Program-made: the position numbers and the translations under genes
Shown: in pieces, positions 1 to 8,746 of the stretch
How the letters are laid out: each line of letters starts with the position of its first letter
How positions within the stretch are numbered: position 1 is the stretch's first letter
Assembly (NCBI GenBank): GCA_902363595.1
Contig: CABJAP010000004.1
Coordinates: forward strand, 186,001 to 250,000
DNA: 64,000 bases
Source: Clostridia bacterium
GTDB lineage: Bacteria; Bacillota; Clostridia; Peptostreptococcales; Anaerovoracaceae
Direction: 5' to 3'
The notes under the pieces: generated by a model
Databases searched by the model: none
What the model was told of the DNA's origin: nothing
Seen by the model: only the letters and a program-made list of their open reading frames with translations

Positions 1-1588
1 AGTGCCTATTCAGCTGCCAATCGGTGCCCAGGAAGATTTTATTGGGATTATCGACTTAGTAGAGATGAAAGCAGAGATATACAAAGACGACTTAGGAAAG
101 GAATTTGCTGTTGAGGAAATTCCGGAAGACCTGAAAGATACTGCTCAGGAATGGAGAGACAAGCTGGTGGAATCCGTTGCCGAAACGGATGAGGAGCTGA
201 TGATGAAATTCCTGGAGGGCGAAGAACTGACAAAGAAAGAAATCAAAGACGCCATCAGAGTGCAGACTCTGGCCGGCGAAATGATTCCTGTAACTTGCGG
301 TTCCGCTTACAGAAACAAAGGTGTTCAGATGATGCTGGATGCTGTTGTGGATTATATGCCTTCTCCGCTGGACATTCCGCCGATCAAGGGAATTGTTCCA
401 GGAAAAGAAGAGGAAGAAGAACGGCCTGCTGATGATAAAGGTCCGTTTTCTGCTCTGGCATTTAAGATCATGGCCGACCCGTTTGTGGGAAAACTGGCCT
501 TCTTTAGAGTGTACTCCGGCAGTCTCAAAGCGGGCTCCCACATTTACAACTCAACGAAGGGCAAGAAAGAAAGAATTGGCAGAATCCTGCAGATGCACGC
601 CAACAAGAGGGAAGAAATCGAAGAGGTTTATTCCGGAGACATTGCAGCTGCAGTAGGATTGAAAGATACTACGACAGGGGATACTCTGTGTGATGATAAA
701 CATGAGATCATCCTCGAATCTATGGAATTCCCCGATCCGGTAATTGAAATCGCCATTGAGCCGAAGACAAAGGCCGGTCAGGAAAAAATGGGTATCGCGC
801 TTGCAAAGCTTGCGGAAGAAGACCCGACTTTCAAGACTTATACCAACGAAGATACCGGTCAGACCATCATCGCGGGTATGGGTGAACTTCACCTTGAAAT
901 CATCGTAGACAGACTGCTGCGTGAATTCAAAGTAGAGGCCAACGTAGGTAAGCCACAGGTATCCTACAAAGAAACGATTTCACAGCCTGCTGATGTTGAC
1001 CATAAGTATGCGAAGCAGTCCGGCGGCCGTGGACAGTATGGACATGTTAAAATCAGAATTAACCCGAGAGAACCGGGCGAAGGCTTCGAGTTTACCAATG
1101 CAATTGTGGGCGGTGCGATTCCGAAGGAATACATCGGCAAAATTGAAGAAGGTATTAAGGAAGCGATGCAGACAGGTCCGATTGCCGGCTATCAGGTTGT
1201 TGACGTTGGCGTTGAACTTTATGATGGATCCTATCATGAAGTCGATTCCTCTGAAATGGCCTTCAAGATTGCCGCTTCCATGGCATTCAGAGAAGCCTGC
1301 AAGAAAGCGAAACCTGTACTCCTTGAGCCGATTTTCAAAGTTGAGGTTACAGTTCCGGATGAATACATGGGCGACGTAATCGGAGACATCAGTTCAAGAA
1401 GAGGCAGAATCGAAGGGTCTGACATGAACAACGGCGCAGTTGCGGTAAGAGGTTATGTGCCCCTTTCCGAAATGTTCGGTTATGCGACAGACCTGCGTTC
1501 AAAGACACAGGGCAGAGGCGTTTATGTTATGCAGTTCGACCACTTTGAGAAACTGCCCGATAACTTGGTGGAATCCATCAATAAATAA
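1..1588 (+). CDS. fusA: Elongation factor G, 5' end outside window
   Basis: Translocation GTPase that moves tRNA and mRNA through the ribosome. The 528 visible codons begin inside domain I (around residue 165 of a usual 690-700) and run through domains II-V to a TAA stop, so the P-loop and switch regions lie upstream of the window. Recognisable pieces are the GELHLEI segment, the domain IV signature GGRGQYGHV near visible residue 341, and the domain V stretch [20 protein letters not shown]. The reading frame is set by codon 2-4. Gene order fusA-tuf is the normal end of the str operon. The gene is cut only by the window edge; no frameshift is seen. Identification is secure. Confidence 0.98.
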   Translation, partial: VPIQLPIGAQEDFIGIIDLVEMKAEIYKDDLGKEFAVEEIPEDLKDTAQEWRDKLVESVAETDEELMMKFLEGEELTKKEIKDAIRVQTLAGEMIPVTCGSAYRNKGVQMMLDAVVDYMPSPLDIPPIKGIVPGKEEEEERPADDKGPFSALAFKIMADPFVGKLAFFRVYSGSLKAGSHIYNSTKGKKERIGRILQMHANKREEIEEVYSGDIAAAVGLKDTTTGDTLCDDKHEIILESMEFPDPVIEIAIEPKTKAGQEKMGIALAKLAEEDPTFKTYTNEDTGQTIIAGMGELHLEIIVDRLLREFKVEANVGKPQVSYKETISQPADVDHKYAKQSGGRGQYGHVKIRINPREPGEGFEFTNAIVGGAIPKEYIGKIEEGIKEAMQTGPIAGYQVVDVGVELYDGSYHEVDSSEMAFKIAASMAFREACKKAKPVLLEPIFKVEVTVPDEYMGDVIGDISSRRGRIEGSDMNNGAVAVRGYVPLSEMFGYATDLRSKTQGRGVYVMQFDHFEKLPDNLVESINK

Positions 1589-1671
1589 CCTTTCTTCCAC
1601 GAAAACGGCATGGCCGTGGGAAGAAGGGATTGCGATCCGCCAGGTGCGGGTCGAGAGAAAGGAGAATAAAA

Positions 1672-2865
1672 ATGGCAAAGGCAAAGTTTGAAAGAAACAA
1701 ACCACATATCAATATCGGAACCATTGGACACGTAGACCATGGTAAGACAACTCTGACGGCAGCGATCACAACGACCCTGCAGCAGAGATACCAGCTGGGT
1801 GAAAAGGTAGCTTTCGACCAGATCGATAAAGCTCCGGAAGAAAAAGAAAGAGGAATCACCATCGCGACCGCTCACGTAGAGTATGAAACACCCAACAGAC
1901 ACTACGCGCACGTAGACTGCCCGGGACATGCGGACTATGTAAAGAACATGATCACAGGAGCAGCTCAGATGGACGGAGCGATCCTGGTAGTAGCAGCGAC
2001 CGACGGACCAATGCCTCAGACAAGAGAACACATCCTGCTGTCGAGACAGGTAGGCGTACCATATATCATCGTATTCCTGAACAAATGCGACATGGTAGAT
2101 GACGAAGAACTGCTGGATCTGGTAGAAATGGAAGTAAGAGAACTGCTGGACGAATACGAATTCCCAGGAGACGACACACCGATCATCAGAGGATCGGCGC
2201 TGGGCGCGCTGGAAGATCCTGCCGGCCCATGGGGAGACAAGATCGTGGAACTGTTCGAAGCAGTAGACAGCTATATTCCGGAACCGGAAAGAGATAACGA
2301 CAAACCGTTCATCATGCCGGTCGAGGACGTATTCTCCATCACAGGCCGTGGAACAGTAGCAACCGGAAGAGTCGAAAGAGGCTGCCTGAAGGTGGGAGAA
2401 GAAGTAGAAATCGTAGGACTGACCGAAGAAAAGAGAAAGGTCGTCGTAACGGGAATCGAAATGTTCAGAAAGCTGCTGGACGTAGCGGAGACCGGAGACA
2501 ACATCGGAGCGCTCTTAAGAGGCGTGCAGAGAGATGAAATCGAAAGAGGGCAGGTACTGTCCGCACCGGGAACGATTCACCCGCACACAAAGTTCAAAGG
2601 CGAAGTATACGTGCTGAAGAAGGAAGAGGGCGGAAGACATACACCGTTCTTCAACGGATACAGACCGCAGTTCTATTTCAGAACAACGGACGTAACGGGA
2701 GATCTGCAGCTGCCAGAAGGAACAGAAATGTGCATGCCTGGAGATAACATCACCATGACAATCGAGCTGATCACACCGATCGCGATCGAAGAAGGACTGA
2801 GATTCGCCATCAGAGAAGGCGGAAGAACAGTCGGTTCCGGCGTCGTATCCGAGATCATCGAGTAA
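1672..2865 (+). CDS. tuf: Elongation factor Tu
   Basis: GTPase that delivers aminoacyl-tRNA to the ribosomal A site. The 397-residue product has normal length. GTP-binding motifs are visible: G1 GHVDHGKT at residues 19-26, DCPGH at 82-86 and NKCD near 137, followed by beta-barrel domains II and III. The start is the ATG at 1672, preceded by a GGAG site at 1660-1663; the frame is open further upstream to 1630 but without a better ribosome site. It lies 83 bases after fusA with no terminator between them, so the two are probably co-transcribed. A terminator follows at 2883. The codon choice is strongly biased (many GTA and AGA codons), as expected for a highly expressed gene. Confidence 0.99.
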   Translation: MAKAKFERNKPHINIGTIGHVDHGKTTLTAAITTTLQQRYQLGEKVAFDQIDKAPEEKERGITIATAHVEYETPNRHYAHVDCPGHADYVKNMITGAAQMDGAILVVAATDGPMPQTREHILLSRQVGVPYIIVFLNKCDMVDDEELLDLVEMEVRELLDEYEFPGDDTPIIRGSALGALEDPAGPWGDKIVELFEAVDSYIPEPERDNDKPFIMPVEDVFSITGRGTVATGRVERGCLKVGEEVEIVGLTEEKRKVVVTGIEMFRKLLDVAETGDNIGALLRGVQRDEIERGQVLSAPGTIHPHTKFKGEVYVLKKEEGGRHTPFFNGYRPQFYFRTTDVTGDLQLPEGTEMCMPGDNITMTIELITPIAIEEGLRFAIREGGRTVGSGVVSEIIE

Positions 2866-2882
2866 TTAAAGATTGATATTAA

Positions 2883-2914
2883 AAAAGACCACCGGTTATC
2901 GGCGGTCTTTTTTT
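2883..2914 (+). terminator. Intrinsic terminator after tuf
   Basis: The arms AAAGACCACCG and CGGCGGTCTTT flank a GTTAT loop with one mismatch and run into a T tract. This ends the str operon; the S10 operon does not follow directly here. Confidence 0.9.
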
Positions 2915-2967
2915 GCATTATTGCTTTTATTTATCATTTACACGGAAAGTTCAATAAGGAGAATACT

Positions 2968-4110
2968 ATGAAGCGTAAAAAATGGATCGCGATATTATTG
3001 TGTCTCAGCCTGCTTTTGATCCCGGCAGCTGCATATGCGGAAAGCCAGAAGGATAGCGCTGCGACAGAGAGCAGCAACTCGTCGGAAGCGATGGATCCGG
3101 CAGAAAACACCACGGTAGAAGCAACAACGGAAGAATCCGCAGTGTCGCCTTCTGAAAAGGCGGGGGGGGGGGTATAGTATAGAAGAGGAAACCGCTGCCA
3201 AAGACACCATTGCCTTTTCCCAGCAAAAAGCCGCCGTCCCGTCCGCAGCCCAAGCCGCATGGGAATAACAGTAAGCGGAGTGGAAAATCAAGACTGGGTT
3301 GCGGAGGCGAATCCGGACACAAACAAGATTGACCCCCTCACCCCGGAAACGTGGCACAAGATAAAAATAAAAAGCAATCAGCTGACGGTTAGTGGGACTA
3401 CTACGGATTACGTCATAATTCAGTTGAAAACAATGTGGAGTCCATAACCCTTAACGCCCTGCAGCAGGGAGATAAAGAGAATATCCATAAAAAGCCGAAA
3501 ACACACTTGCATTTAATAATGATCATGTTACGGTTGGATTGATCTATGCCGCCCAACCCCTTTCCATAAAAGCAAAGTCCGTTATTACAGCAGGAACGAC
3601 CGAGGAAATAAGGAATCAGGACGTGCTGGGAAGTATTGTTCCGAATCTGAAGGATTATCAAGACATTATTACTTCAGAACGAGAGATGCAACGCAGTTAT
3701 AAATACGCCACAAGGCCCAGGGCAGGTAGGATACTGCAACCACCCCGCAGTCGGTGGAAGGTCTCGAACTGTTATACTTGGACCTGCTTCTAGTGGTTTT
3801 GCCATGGTTATGGAAGCTACGCTAGACTACCCAAAATCGACCGAACCGACCGGAGAATCGACCGGACCGACGACCCCCAACTGATCAGTCTGATCCCACT
3901 AATGCGACTGGCCCAACTAACACGACTGGCCAGATCGATCCGACCGAACCAGCCGCTCCGACTGACCGGATTGATCCGTCCAAAACCGCTGGATCTTCGG
4001 ACAAGACTGCCGCTGAGACCTCTTCCACGCAGACGGGAGACTCCGGATTGTCTCTATGGATCTATCTGACTCTGATGTTGTCAGGTGTTGTGCTCGTGGC
4101 CTTTTTGTAA
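2968..4110 (+). pseudogene. Decayed sortase-anchored surface protein
   Basis: Remnant of a secreted wall-anchored protein. It starts with AAGGAG and ATG 2968, and encodes a signal peptide (MKRKKWIAILLCLSLLLIP, cleavage probably after AYA). After residue 69 a run of eleven G (3162-3172) leads to a TAG; with ten G the frame would continue to about 3270. Two further coding-like pieces follow in other frames (3259-3447 and roughly 3500-3790). Then comes a Thr/Pro/Gly/Asp-rich stalk (3830-4020) with another shift at a C run near 3874. The end is a sorting signal: QTGDSG, a hydrophobic segment WIYLTLMLSGVVLVAFL, and TAA at 4108-4110. At least four frame breaks make it a pseudogene, unless the G tract is a phase switch for the N-terminal part. 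The globular part is of no family I recognise. Confidence 0.8.
3162..3172 (+). repeat. Eleven-base G homopolymer tract
   Basis: Uninterrupted G run inside the signal-peptide-proximal part of the surface-protein remnant. Eleven G leads to an immediate TAG, while ten G would keep the frame open for about 30 more codons. Such tracts slip readily in replication and are also prone to sequencing error. Confidence 0.9.
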
Positions 4111-4568
4111 AGGTCATCAATGTCAATTACAAACAGGGAGCTGAAATTCTGGAGCGCTGTAAGGTTTTGAACGAATACAGCAGATTCATATACCTGGTAC
4201 GGAAAAACTGGGAGAAAACGAATGACCTGGAAGCTGCCATCAAACAATCCATAGACACCTGTATTGAGGAAGGAGTCTTACGAGATTTTCTAAAGAAGAA
4301 CGGTGGTGATGTTATGAGTTTTTTGTATGATGAACTGAGCAGAGAAGAGTGCGAAACGATTCGGGAGCAGGACGGCTATCAGAAGGGGTTATCGGAAGGC
4401 TTCGACGAAGGAATCGAACAGGGTATTGCAGCCCTGACAGAGCTCTGCCAGGATATGGAGCTTTCCAGAGCGGAAACGAAAGCCCGGATAGCGCAGAAGT
4501 TTTCCTTGTCGGAAGAAAAAGCTGAAAACTATATACAGCAATACTGGACTGAGTATCCAGGCAAATGA
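4107..4568 (+). pseudogene. C-terminal fragment of Rpn-like nuclease/transposase
   Basis: The reading frame matches the C-terminal half of the Rpn/PD-(D/E)XK nuclease family often annotated as putative transposase. It contains INVNYKQGAEILERC, then VLNEYSRFIYLVRKN, AIDTCIEEGVLRDFL-type helices and an acidic/Gln-rich tail with EG repeats (GYQKGLSEGFDEGIEQG). Members are normally about 280-320 residues and the catalytic N-terminal half is absent. Homology begins exactly at the stop codon of the preceding surface-protein remnant (4108-4110). An in-frame ATG at 4056 only reads the other gene out of frame and is not a credible start. The junction looks like a recombination or deletion point. A functional product is unlikely. 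Confidence 0.7.
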
Positions 4569-4584
4569 TTCATTTGCCTGGATA
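4554..4584. terminator. Perfect 14-bp inverted repeat between convergent genes
   Basis: The arms TATCCAGGCAAATG and CATTTGCCTGGATA flank a 3-base loop ATT. The repeat includes the stop codon of the Rpn fragment and lies just before the end of the convergent alkC-like gene. There is no T tract on either strand, so its role as a terminator is only probable. Confidence 0.5.
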
Positions 4585-4597
4585 CGAGTCTTAGCCA

Positions 4598-5698
4598 TTA
4601 TAAGGCAGCCAATACTTCAAAATCCAGCGTGCCGCGTTCGGCGCCGTTTACAATCAGGGTGACCGAATGGATGCCTGGGTAGTGTTTCCTCGTACTTTTA
4701 TCTGCAAAGGAATGGGATTTTGTGTAAGACTTCTTTCCATCGGCCTTGAAGGTAAGCTGGGATATTTGGAATATCTTACGATTTCGCCTGCCGCTTGATT
4801 TTACATAATCAATGCCATATTCCAGCCGCACCTTAGCTGCTTTTTTTGTCTCAATTTCAAAGGAAAAGATCATATCCGCCCCAATGGAAACAGATGCACT
4901 TACCAGCGAAAAGCCGTAAACCTTCACACAATCGGCATCTGCAAACCCTAAAAGGTCAAACACATCCCGGCGGCCCTTTTTTAGAAGCGTTCTGCATCCA
5001 TGCCTTACAATCCAATCAGTGCCCTTGTCTTTGCCGTACCAGTCCCGAGCGATTTTTACCACAAGGTCAGGATGTGTTTTAGAGATATCGTTTAGATTGT
5101 TGGCTACACTTTTACGGACATACGGCGATGGGTCAGCTTTCAGCAGCTCTAAAATACAAAGAACTGGAACTGGGTTTTTTTGAAAACTGGGCAGGGCTTG
5201 TCCCCAAGGCAGCCTGGGGCGGCATCCCTCGCTGGCAAGCCGCCGGACATGTTCGTTGTCATCCTTAGCCCAGGCGGCCATCTGCGCCATCATGCGTTCT
5301 TCATCATTGAGAATGAAGGCTCTTACAGCAAATTCGGCAGAAGCGTACTGGGTATACCTTGCCAAAGCAGCCATAGAGACATCCCAATTTTCTTGATCCT
5401 GCCCGTAAAGCTCAACAAAGCCCGGAAAGAAAAAGGCAAATCCGTCCAAGGAAATTTCATAATTTCGTATCACTTGATTGATGATCTGAATCGCCCTTTT
5501 ATAGTCAGCCGGCAAGTATTTCCCCAAATTCATACTAATCTGCATAATCCGCTGCTTGAATTCTAAACAGTCCCACGCTTTGTCCATCGTTGAATTCAAA
5601 AACGCTTCTGCCGGAAATTCATCATAGACCGTTTGAATCTCCAGTGCAAGCTTGTATAGCGATTCGTGATTAAACCTGTCTTTATATAAACCCGCCAT
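4598..5698 (-). CDS. DNA alkylation repair protein, AlkC/AlkD type
   Basis: Probable 3-methyladenine DNA glycosylase of the HEAT-like repeat superfamily. It would remove alkylated bases to start base-excision repair in the cytoplasm. The 366-residue product carries helical repeats, including the AlkC-like stretch EHVRRLASEGCRPRLPWG, then PSPYVRKSVANNLNDISKTHPD. Length and the extra C-terminal beta-rich portion (about residues 275-366, ending in HSVTLIVNG and DFEVLAAL) fit AlkC better than the 230-residue AlkD. The ATG at 5698 has AAAGGAGAAGG just upstream on the minus strand. It is a single gene between two surface-protein remnants, with no operon partner. Family assignment is good; the AlkC versus AlkD choice is inference. 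Confidence 0.85.
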   Translation of the reverse strand: MAGLYKDRFNHESLYKLALEIQTVYDEFPAEAFLNSTMDKAWDCLEFKQRIMQISMNLGKYLPADYKRAIQIINQVIRNYEISLDGFAFFFPGFVELYGQDQENWDVSMAALARYTQYASAEFAVRAFILNDEERMMAQMAAWAKDDNEHVRRLASEGCRPRLPWGQALPSFQKNPVPVLCILELLKADPSPYVRKSVANNLNDISKTHPDLVVKIARDWYGKDKGTDWIVRHGCRTLLKKGRRDVFDLLGFADADCVKVYGFSLVSASVSIGADMIFSFEIETKKAAKVRLEYGIDYVKSSGRRNRKIFQISQLTFKADGKKSYTKSHSFADKSTRKHYPGIHSVTLIVNGAERGTLDFEVLAAL

Positions 5699-5869
5699 AT
5701 CCTTCTCCTTTGAATTTTATTTTACCGAGAGCCCTTCAACACTAGCGGTTTCATTTTAATATTAGCCCATGGAAATGTCAAACAACGCATTTCCTCTCAT
5801 GCGGCTGTTATGAAACCGGCTTGCCCGCTGGCGCCGTTCAGGAATCTTTTTCATCAGTACAGGCTTGCA

Positions 5870-6308
5870 AGGCACAACAAAGAAGTGGATCGCCATATTA
5901 TTATGTCTCAGCTTGCTTTTGATCCCGTAGATCCGTATATATATTTTAATAAAAGGACGCTCAACGATCCAGATGGTGATCGAACCTTGTGGCCCTTTCA
6001 TATTAACGATGAGCTTATTTTAGGCACCTACACCTTCATACAAACACCGGAAAACGGGAAGATAGGCCCGCTTGATCCCCCGGATACGGTACTCTTGGGA
6101 TCCTCAGATTGTGCCCAAGACAGGGCGGAAAGAAGGAACCTATAAGGCGGCCGTTACAGCGTCCGGGGACAGGGATCAGCAGACCCCTAAAACCGGCGAT
6201 GAGAGGGCGTCAATGGGCTGGGAAGTATTGCTGGCGATCCTTTCCCTTATGATAGGAAGCGCAGTCATATTGGGATACAGGAGGGGAGTTGGAAGCGAAC
6301 ATAAGTAG
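5870..6308 (+). pseudogene. Second decayed sortase-anchored surface protein
   Basis: The 42 bases at 5886-5927 match 2983-3024, the signal-peptide segment of the first remnant, with three mismatches, showing a common origin. Here the start codon region is lost and the frame is broken. The following frame (DPYIYFNKRTLNDPDGDRTL, then LILGTYTFIQTPENGKIGPL) runs to about 6145. Another frame gives the C terminus TPKTGDE, a hydrophobic segment WEVLLAILSLMIGSAVILGY and a basic tail RRGVGSEHK, a typical sorting signal ending at 6308. At least two breaks and the missing start mark it as a pseudogene. The internal part is much shorter than in the other copy, so a deletion has probably joined the ends. 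Confidence 0.75.
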
Positions 6309-6313
6309 AAATT

Positions 6314-6363
6314 TACGGGCCTTGGGCATCTGGTGAAATTCTGGACGCCGCGAGGCCCGTTTT
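6314..6363 (+). terminator. Terminator-like hairpin after surface-protein remnant
   Basis: The arms ACGGGCCT and AGGCCCGT are 30 bases apart and are followed by TTTCCC. The hairpin lies between the remnant and the convergent nhaC-type gene. The short T run makes it a weak candidate. Confidence 0.45.
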
Positions 6364-6386
6364 CCCTTTGCTGAAAGCAACCCTAT

Positions 6387-7874
6387 CTAGAATAAAAAGC
6401 CGCAGATTAAAAATCCGATGGCAGCGAAGACGCCGGCCAACAGGCCGAAAGGCATCTGTGTAAAAGCATGACGGAAGTTATCGCATCCGCAGGCCGAAGA
6501 CGTGAGGATGGTGGCATCGGAATAGAAGCAGCAATGACTTCCCAGAACTCCGGCGGAGAGAACTGCGCCGACAGCCAGAGCCATGTTGACGTCCAGTTGC
6601 TGCGCCAGAGGAATGACGATTGGCAGGGCGATGATATACATGCCCCAGTTGGTACCGGTTATGAATTCGGTTACAGCCAGGGCCATGAAAATAATGAACG
6701 GCATCAGGGCCGGGGTCATAATCTTCGCCGCAGAGCTGATTACATAGGCAGTGAAGCCGATCTGGTCATTGACTTCGGCAAACAAGAAGGCGAGCACCAT
6801 CAGCATCAGGGGTAGGATCATGCTTTGAATTCCCTTGACGCAGGTATCGGCAAAATCCATGGCCGACATGATGCCCTGCAGCAAATAAAGGATAAACATA
6901 AATACGAGGGTGCAGAGAACCCCCATCTGCATATCGACATCGAAGATGATGGTGGAACCCACTAAAACGATGATGGGCAGGAAAAGATTGATCATTCTCG
7001 GATTAGCCGGCATTTCAATATCCCCAGCATTGGCGTGGATATCGATTTTTTCCGACCCCGGAGGCGCCAGAGGTCCACCTTCAGCAACACGTTTTTCCGC
7101 GCCTTTCATAGGACCGAATATGGGTACGATGCCAAAGACAACCAGCGGAACCAGCAGAGCTGCCGCCCAGCCGTAAAAGTTAAAAGGTATCGTATAAATA
7201 AAATAGATAAGGCCGTCTCCCTTGGGTGCCCAGCCGTTGGTTTCCAACAGCCTTCCGCAGAACACCGCCCAAGTGGAAATGGGGATCAGTACGCACAGCG
7301 GCGCGGCGGTGGAGCTGACAACATAGGATAAAAACTCACGGGGAACCTTATGCTTATCCGTGAGGGAAGTCATACAGGAACCTACGGTCAGGGAATTGAG
7401 ATAGTCATCGATAAAGATAACCACGCCCAGCAGCCAGGTCCACATGAGTGCGGACTTTCTGCTCTTGGCTTTGGTGGCTGCCCACTCGCCGAAGGCAAAG
7501 GCGCCGCCGGACCGTTCGATAAGGCTGATAATACTGCCCATGAGGCCGCAGACGATAATCAGCCAGGCGATATCTTCGGCCATCATCACGTTGAGCAGAG
7601 AATCGCTGAAGGTACTCAGCAGATTGCCGCCTTCCGAAACCATGATAAAACCCATGATGGAAGCTAGAACCAGCGATTCCAGGATACGTTTGGTCGCAAA
7701 GATATAGATGACCAGGAATAACGCCGGGATCAGTGACCAGGCTCCCAGCTGGGAAGGATCGTCTGGTATGAAAAGTTTGGTTACGATATAAGTAATAAGG
7801 ATGACGAGCACCACTGCGATCAAGGAACGCAAGGGTTTGAAGTTGTAGGCTTCCGCCTTTAGTTTGTCAGTCAT
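6387..7874 (-). CDS. NhaC-family Na+/H+ antiporter
   Basis: Inner-membrane secondary transporter of the NhaC family, expected to exchange Na+ (or another cation or organic ion) for protons. The 495-residue product has about a dozen hydrophobic segments. A conserved central charged stretch, VVIFIDDYLNSLTVGSCM, has the paired Asp typical of the family, and TDKHKVPREFLSYVVSSTAAP follows. A hydrophilic loop lies near residues 260-285. ATG 7874 is preceded by AAAGGAGTG. Upstream on the same strand are a response regulator and sensor kinase, separated by about 100 bases with a terminator-like hairpin. The pump may therefore be regulated by them or be read through from them. The real substrate cannot be told; some NhaC homologues exchange organic acids. 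Confidence 0.88.
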   Translation of the reverse strand: MTDKLKAEAYNFKPLRSLIAVVLVILITYIVTKLFIPDDPSQLGAWSLIPALFLVIYIFATKRILESLVLASIMGFIMVSEGGNLLSTFSDSLLNVMMAEDIAWLIIVCGLMGSIISLIERSGGAFAFGEWAATKAKSRKSALMWTWLLGVVIFIDDYLNSLTVGSCMTSLTDKHKVPREFLSYVVSSTAAPLCVLIPISTWAVFCGRLLETNGWAPKGDGLIYFIYTIPFNFYGWAAALLVPLVVFGIVPIFGPMKGAEKRVAEGGPLAPPGSEKIDIHANAGDIEMPANPRMINLFLPIIVLVGSTIIFDVDMQMGVLCTLVFMFILYLLQGIMSAMDFADTCVKGIQSMILPLMLMVLAFLFAEVNDQIGFTAYVISSAAKIMTPALMPFIIFMALAVTEFITGTNWGMYIIALPIVIPLAQQLDVNMALAVGAVLSAGVLGSHCCFYSDATILTSSACGCDNFRHAFTQMPFGLLAGVFAAIGFLICGFLF

Positions 7875-7909
7875 GTTTCACTCCTTTCTTTGATATAAAA
7901 ATAACAATT

Positions 7910-7946
7910 AAAAAAACCAACGCAAATCACTTTGCATTGGTTTTAA
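7910..7946 (-). terminator. Intrinsic terminator between regulator and nhaC
   Basis: Read on the minus strand, the arms CCAATGCAAA and TTTGCGTTGG flank a 4-base loop and are followed by a run of T. It lies after the response regulator and only about 36 bases before the antiporter start. It therefore either ends the regulator transcript or acts as an attenuator for the antiporter gene. Confidence 0.75.
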
Positions 7947-7976
7947 TAAACGAACAGAAAACAGACTGTTTTTTCA

Positions 7977-8744
7977 TTAACCTTTCCAATGAAATATCAG
8001 CTTATGAATATCTTGTTTCACGTCAATGGCGATTTCAGATACTTCCACATCCATGTTTAAGCAATCTGCGATCAGCCTCCGTATTTCGTCGCCTTTTATG
8101 GAGAAAAATAATTGCCTGTTCTGTTTAATTATAGCAATATTCTGAAAATTGTCAAGTAACGTTTTTTCATAAGGAGTCAAAACGCCTACTGCGGTCAGTT
8201 CCAGGCAGTTATCGGAAATCAGTACTTTAACGTCTAAAGGTCCCTTTCCGGTGGCGGCTTTTAAGAAGGATGAAAATTCTTTTTTGATGGAGGATTCAAA
8301 TTCTTTTTTATGGGACAGAACGGTGGGAGGAAGAGCGTGATCCGCACTGCAGCGCTGTTCCACTTCCCCGGCCATCAATGCCAGCTCATCCATCAATGCC
8401 GACAGATCCAGGGGCTTGACGATATACTTGTCGATGCCCACATCCACGGCATCCAAAATGACCTTCGATTCGCTGACCGCTGTGGTGATAATTACAAAGG
8501 GCTTATGGCCGGCAGCCTTAATCTGCCGGATCATTTCGACCCCGCCCATATTGGGCATAAAGAGATCCGCAATAATGATTTCCGGCTGGTAAGTTTGAAA
8601 AAGGCTCAAGCCTTCTGCGCCGTCTCTAGCGGTAAACAAGCGGCCTACACGCCGTTTCAGCATGGATGCCAGAGCATCTCTGGCATTGTCATCGTCTTCT
8701 ACATAGAGGACTTTTACCTTTTCCAAGGGCGTGTTTTCATGCAT
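7977..8744 (-). CDS. Response regulator with C-terminal MpsC/DUF2294-like domain
   Basis: Residues 10-125 form a CheY-like receiver: acidic pocket EDDD at 16-19, phospho-acceptor Asp60 in IIIADLFMP, Thr at ITTA near 87, and Lys110 in YIVKPLD. There is no DNA-binding domain. Residues about 145-255 (KKEFSSFLKAATGKGP, then KVLISDNCLELTAVGVLTPYEK and RRLIADCLNMDVEVSEIAID) resemble the MpsC/DUF2294 family, linked to Na+-translocating systems. The gene starts 2 bases after the sensor kinase stop, so they form one operon. It precedes an NhaC antiporter, and the combination suggests sodium or membrane-energy related signalling. The receiver is certain. The C-terminal match is from motif memory and should be checked by profile search. 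Confidence 0.8.
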   Translation of the reverse strand: MHENTPLEKVKVLYVEDDDNARDALASMLKRRVGRLFTARDGAEGLSLFQTYQPEIIIADLFMPNMGGVEMIRQIKAAGHKPFVIITTAVSESKVILDAVDVGIDKYIVKPLDLSALMDELALMAGEVEQRCSADHALPPTVLSHKKEFESSIKKEFSSFLKAATGKGPLDVKVLISDNCLELTAVGVLTPYEKTLLDNFQNIAIIKQNRQLFFSIKGDEIRRLIADCLNMDVEVSEIAIDVKQDIHKLIFHWKG

Positions 8745-8746
8745 GG

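Noticed and set aside
1630..1671. Longer N terminus for EF-Tu from an upstream in-frame codon
   Set aside because: The conserved family start [11 protein letters not shown] follows ATG 1672, and the upstream stretch contains the ribosome site.
3830..4020. Short repeats such as ACCGACCGGA and CGACTGGCC that could look like a CRISPR or tandem DNA repeat
   Set aside because: They encode the Thr/Pro/Gly/Asp-rich wall stalk of the surface-protein relic; no regular repeat-spacer pattern.
5180..5566. 128-codon plus-strand frame opposite the alkC-like gene
   Set aside because: Entirely antisense to a well-supported coding sequence and without domain features.
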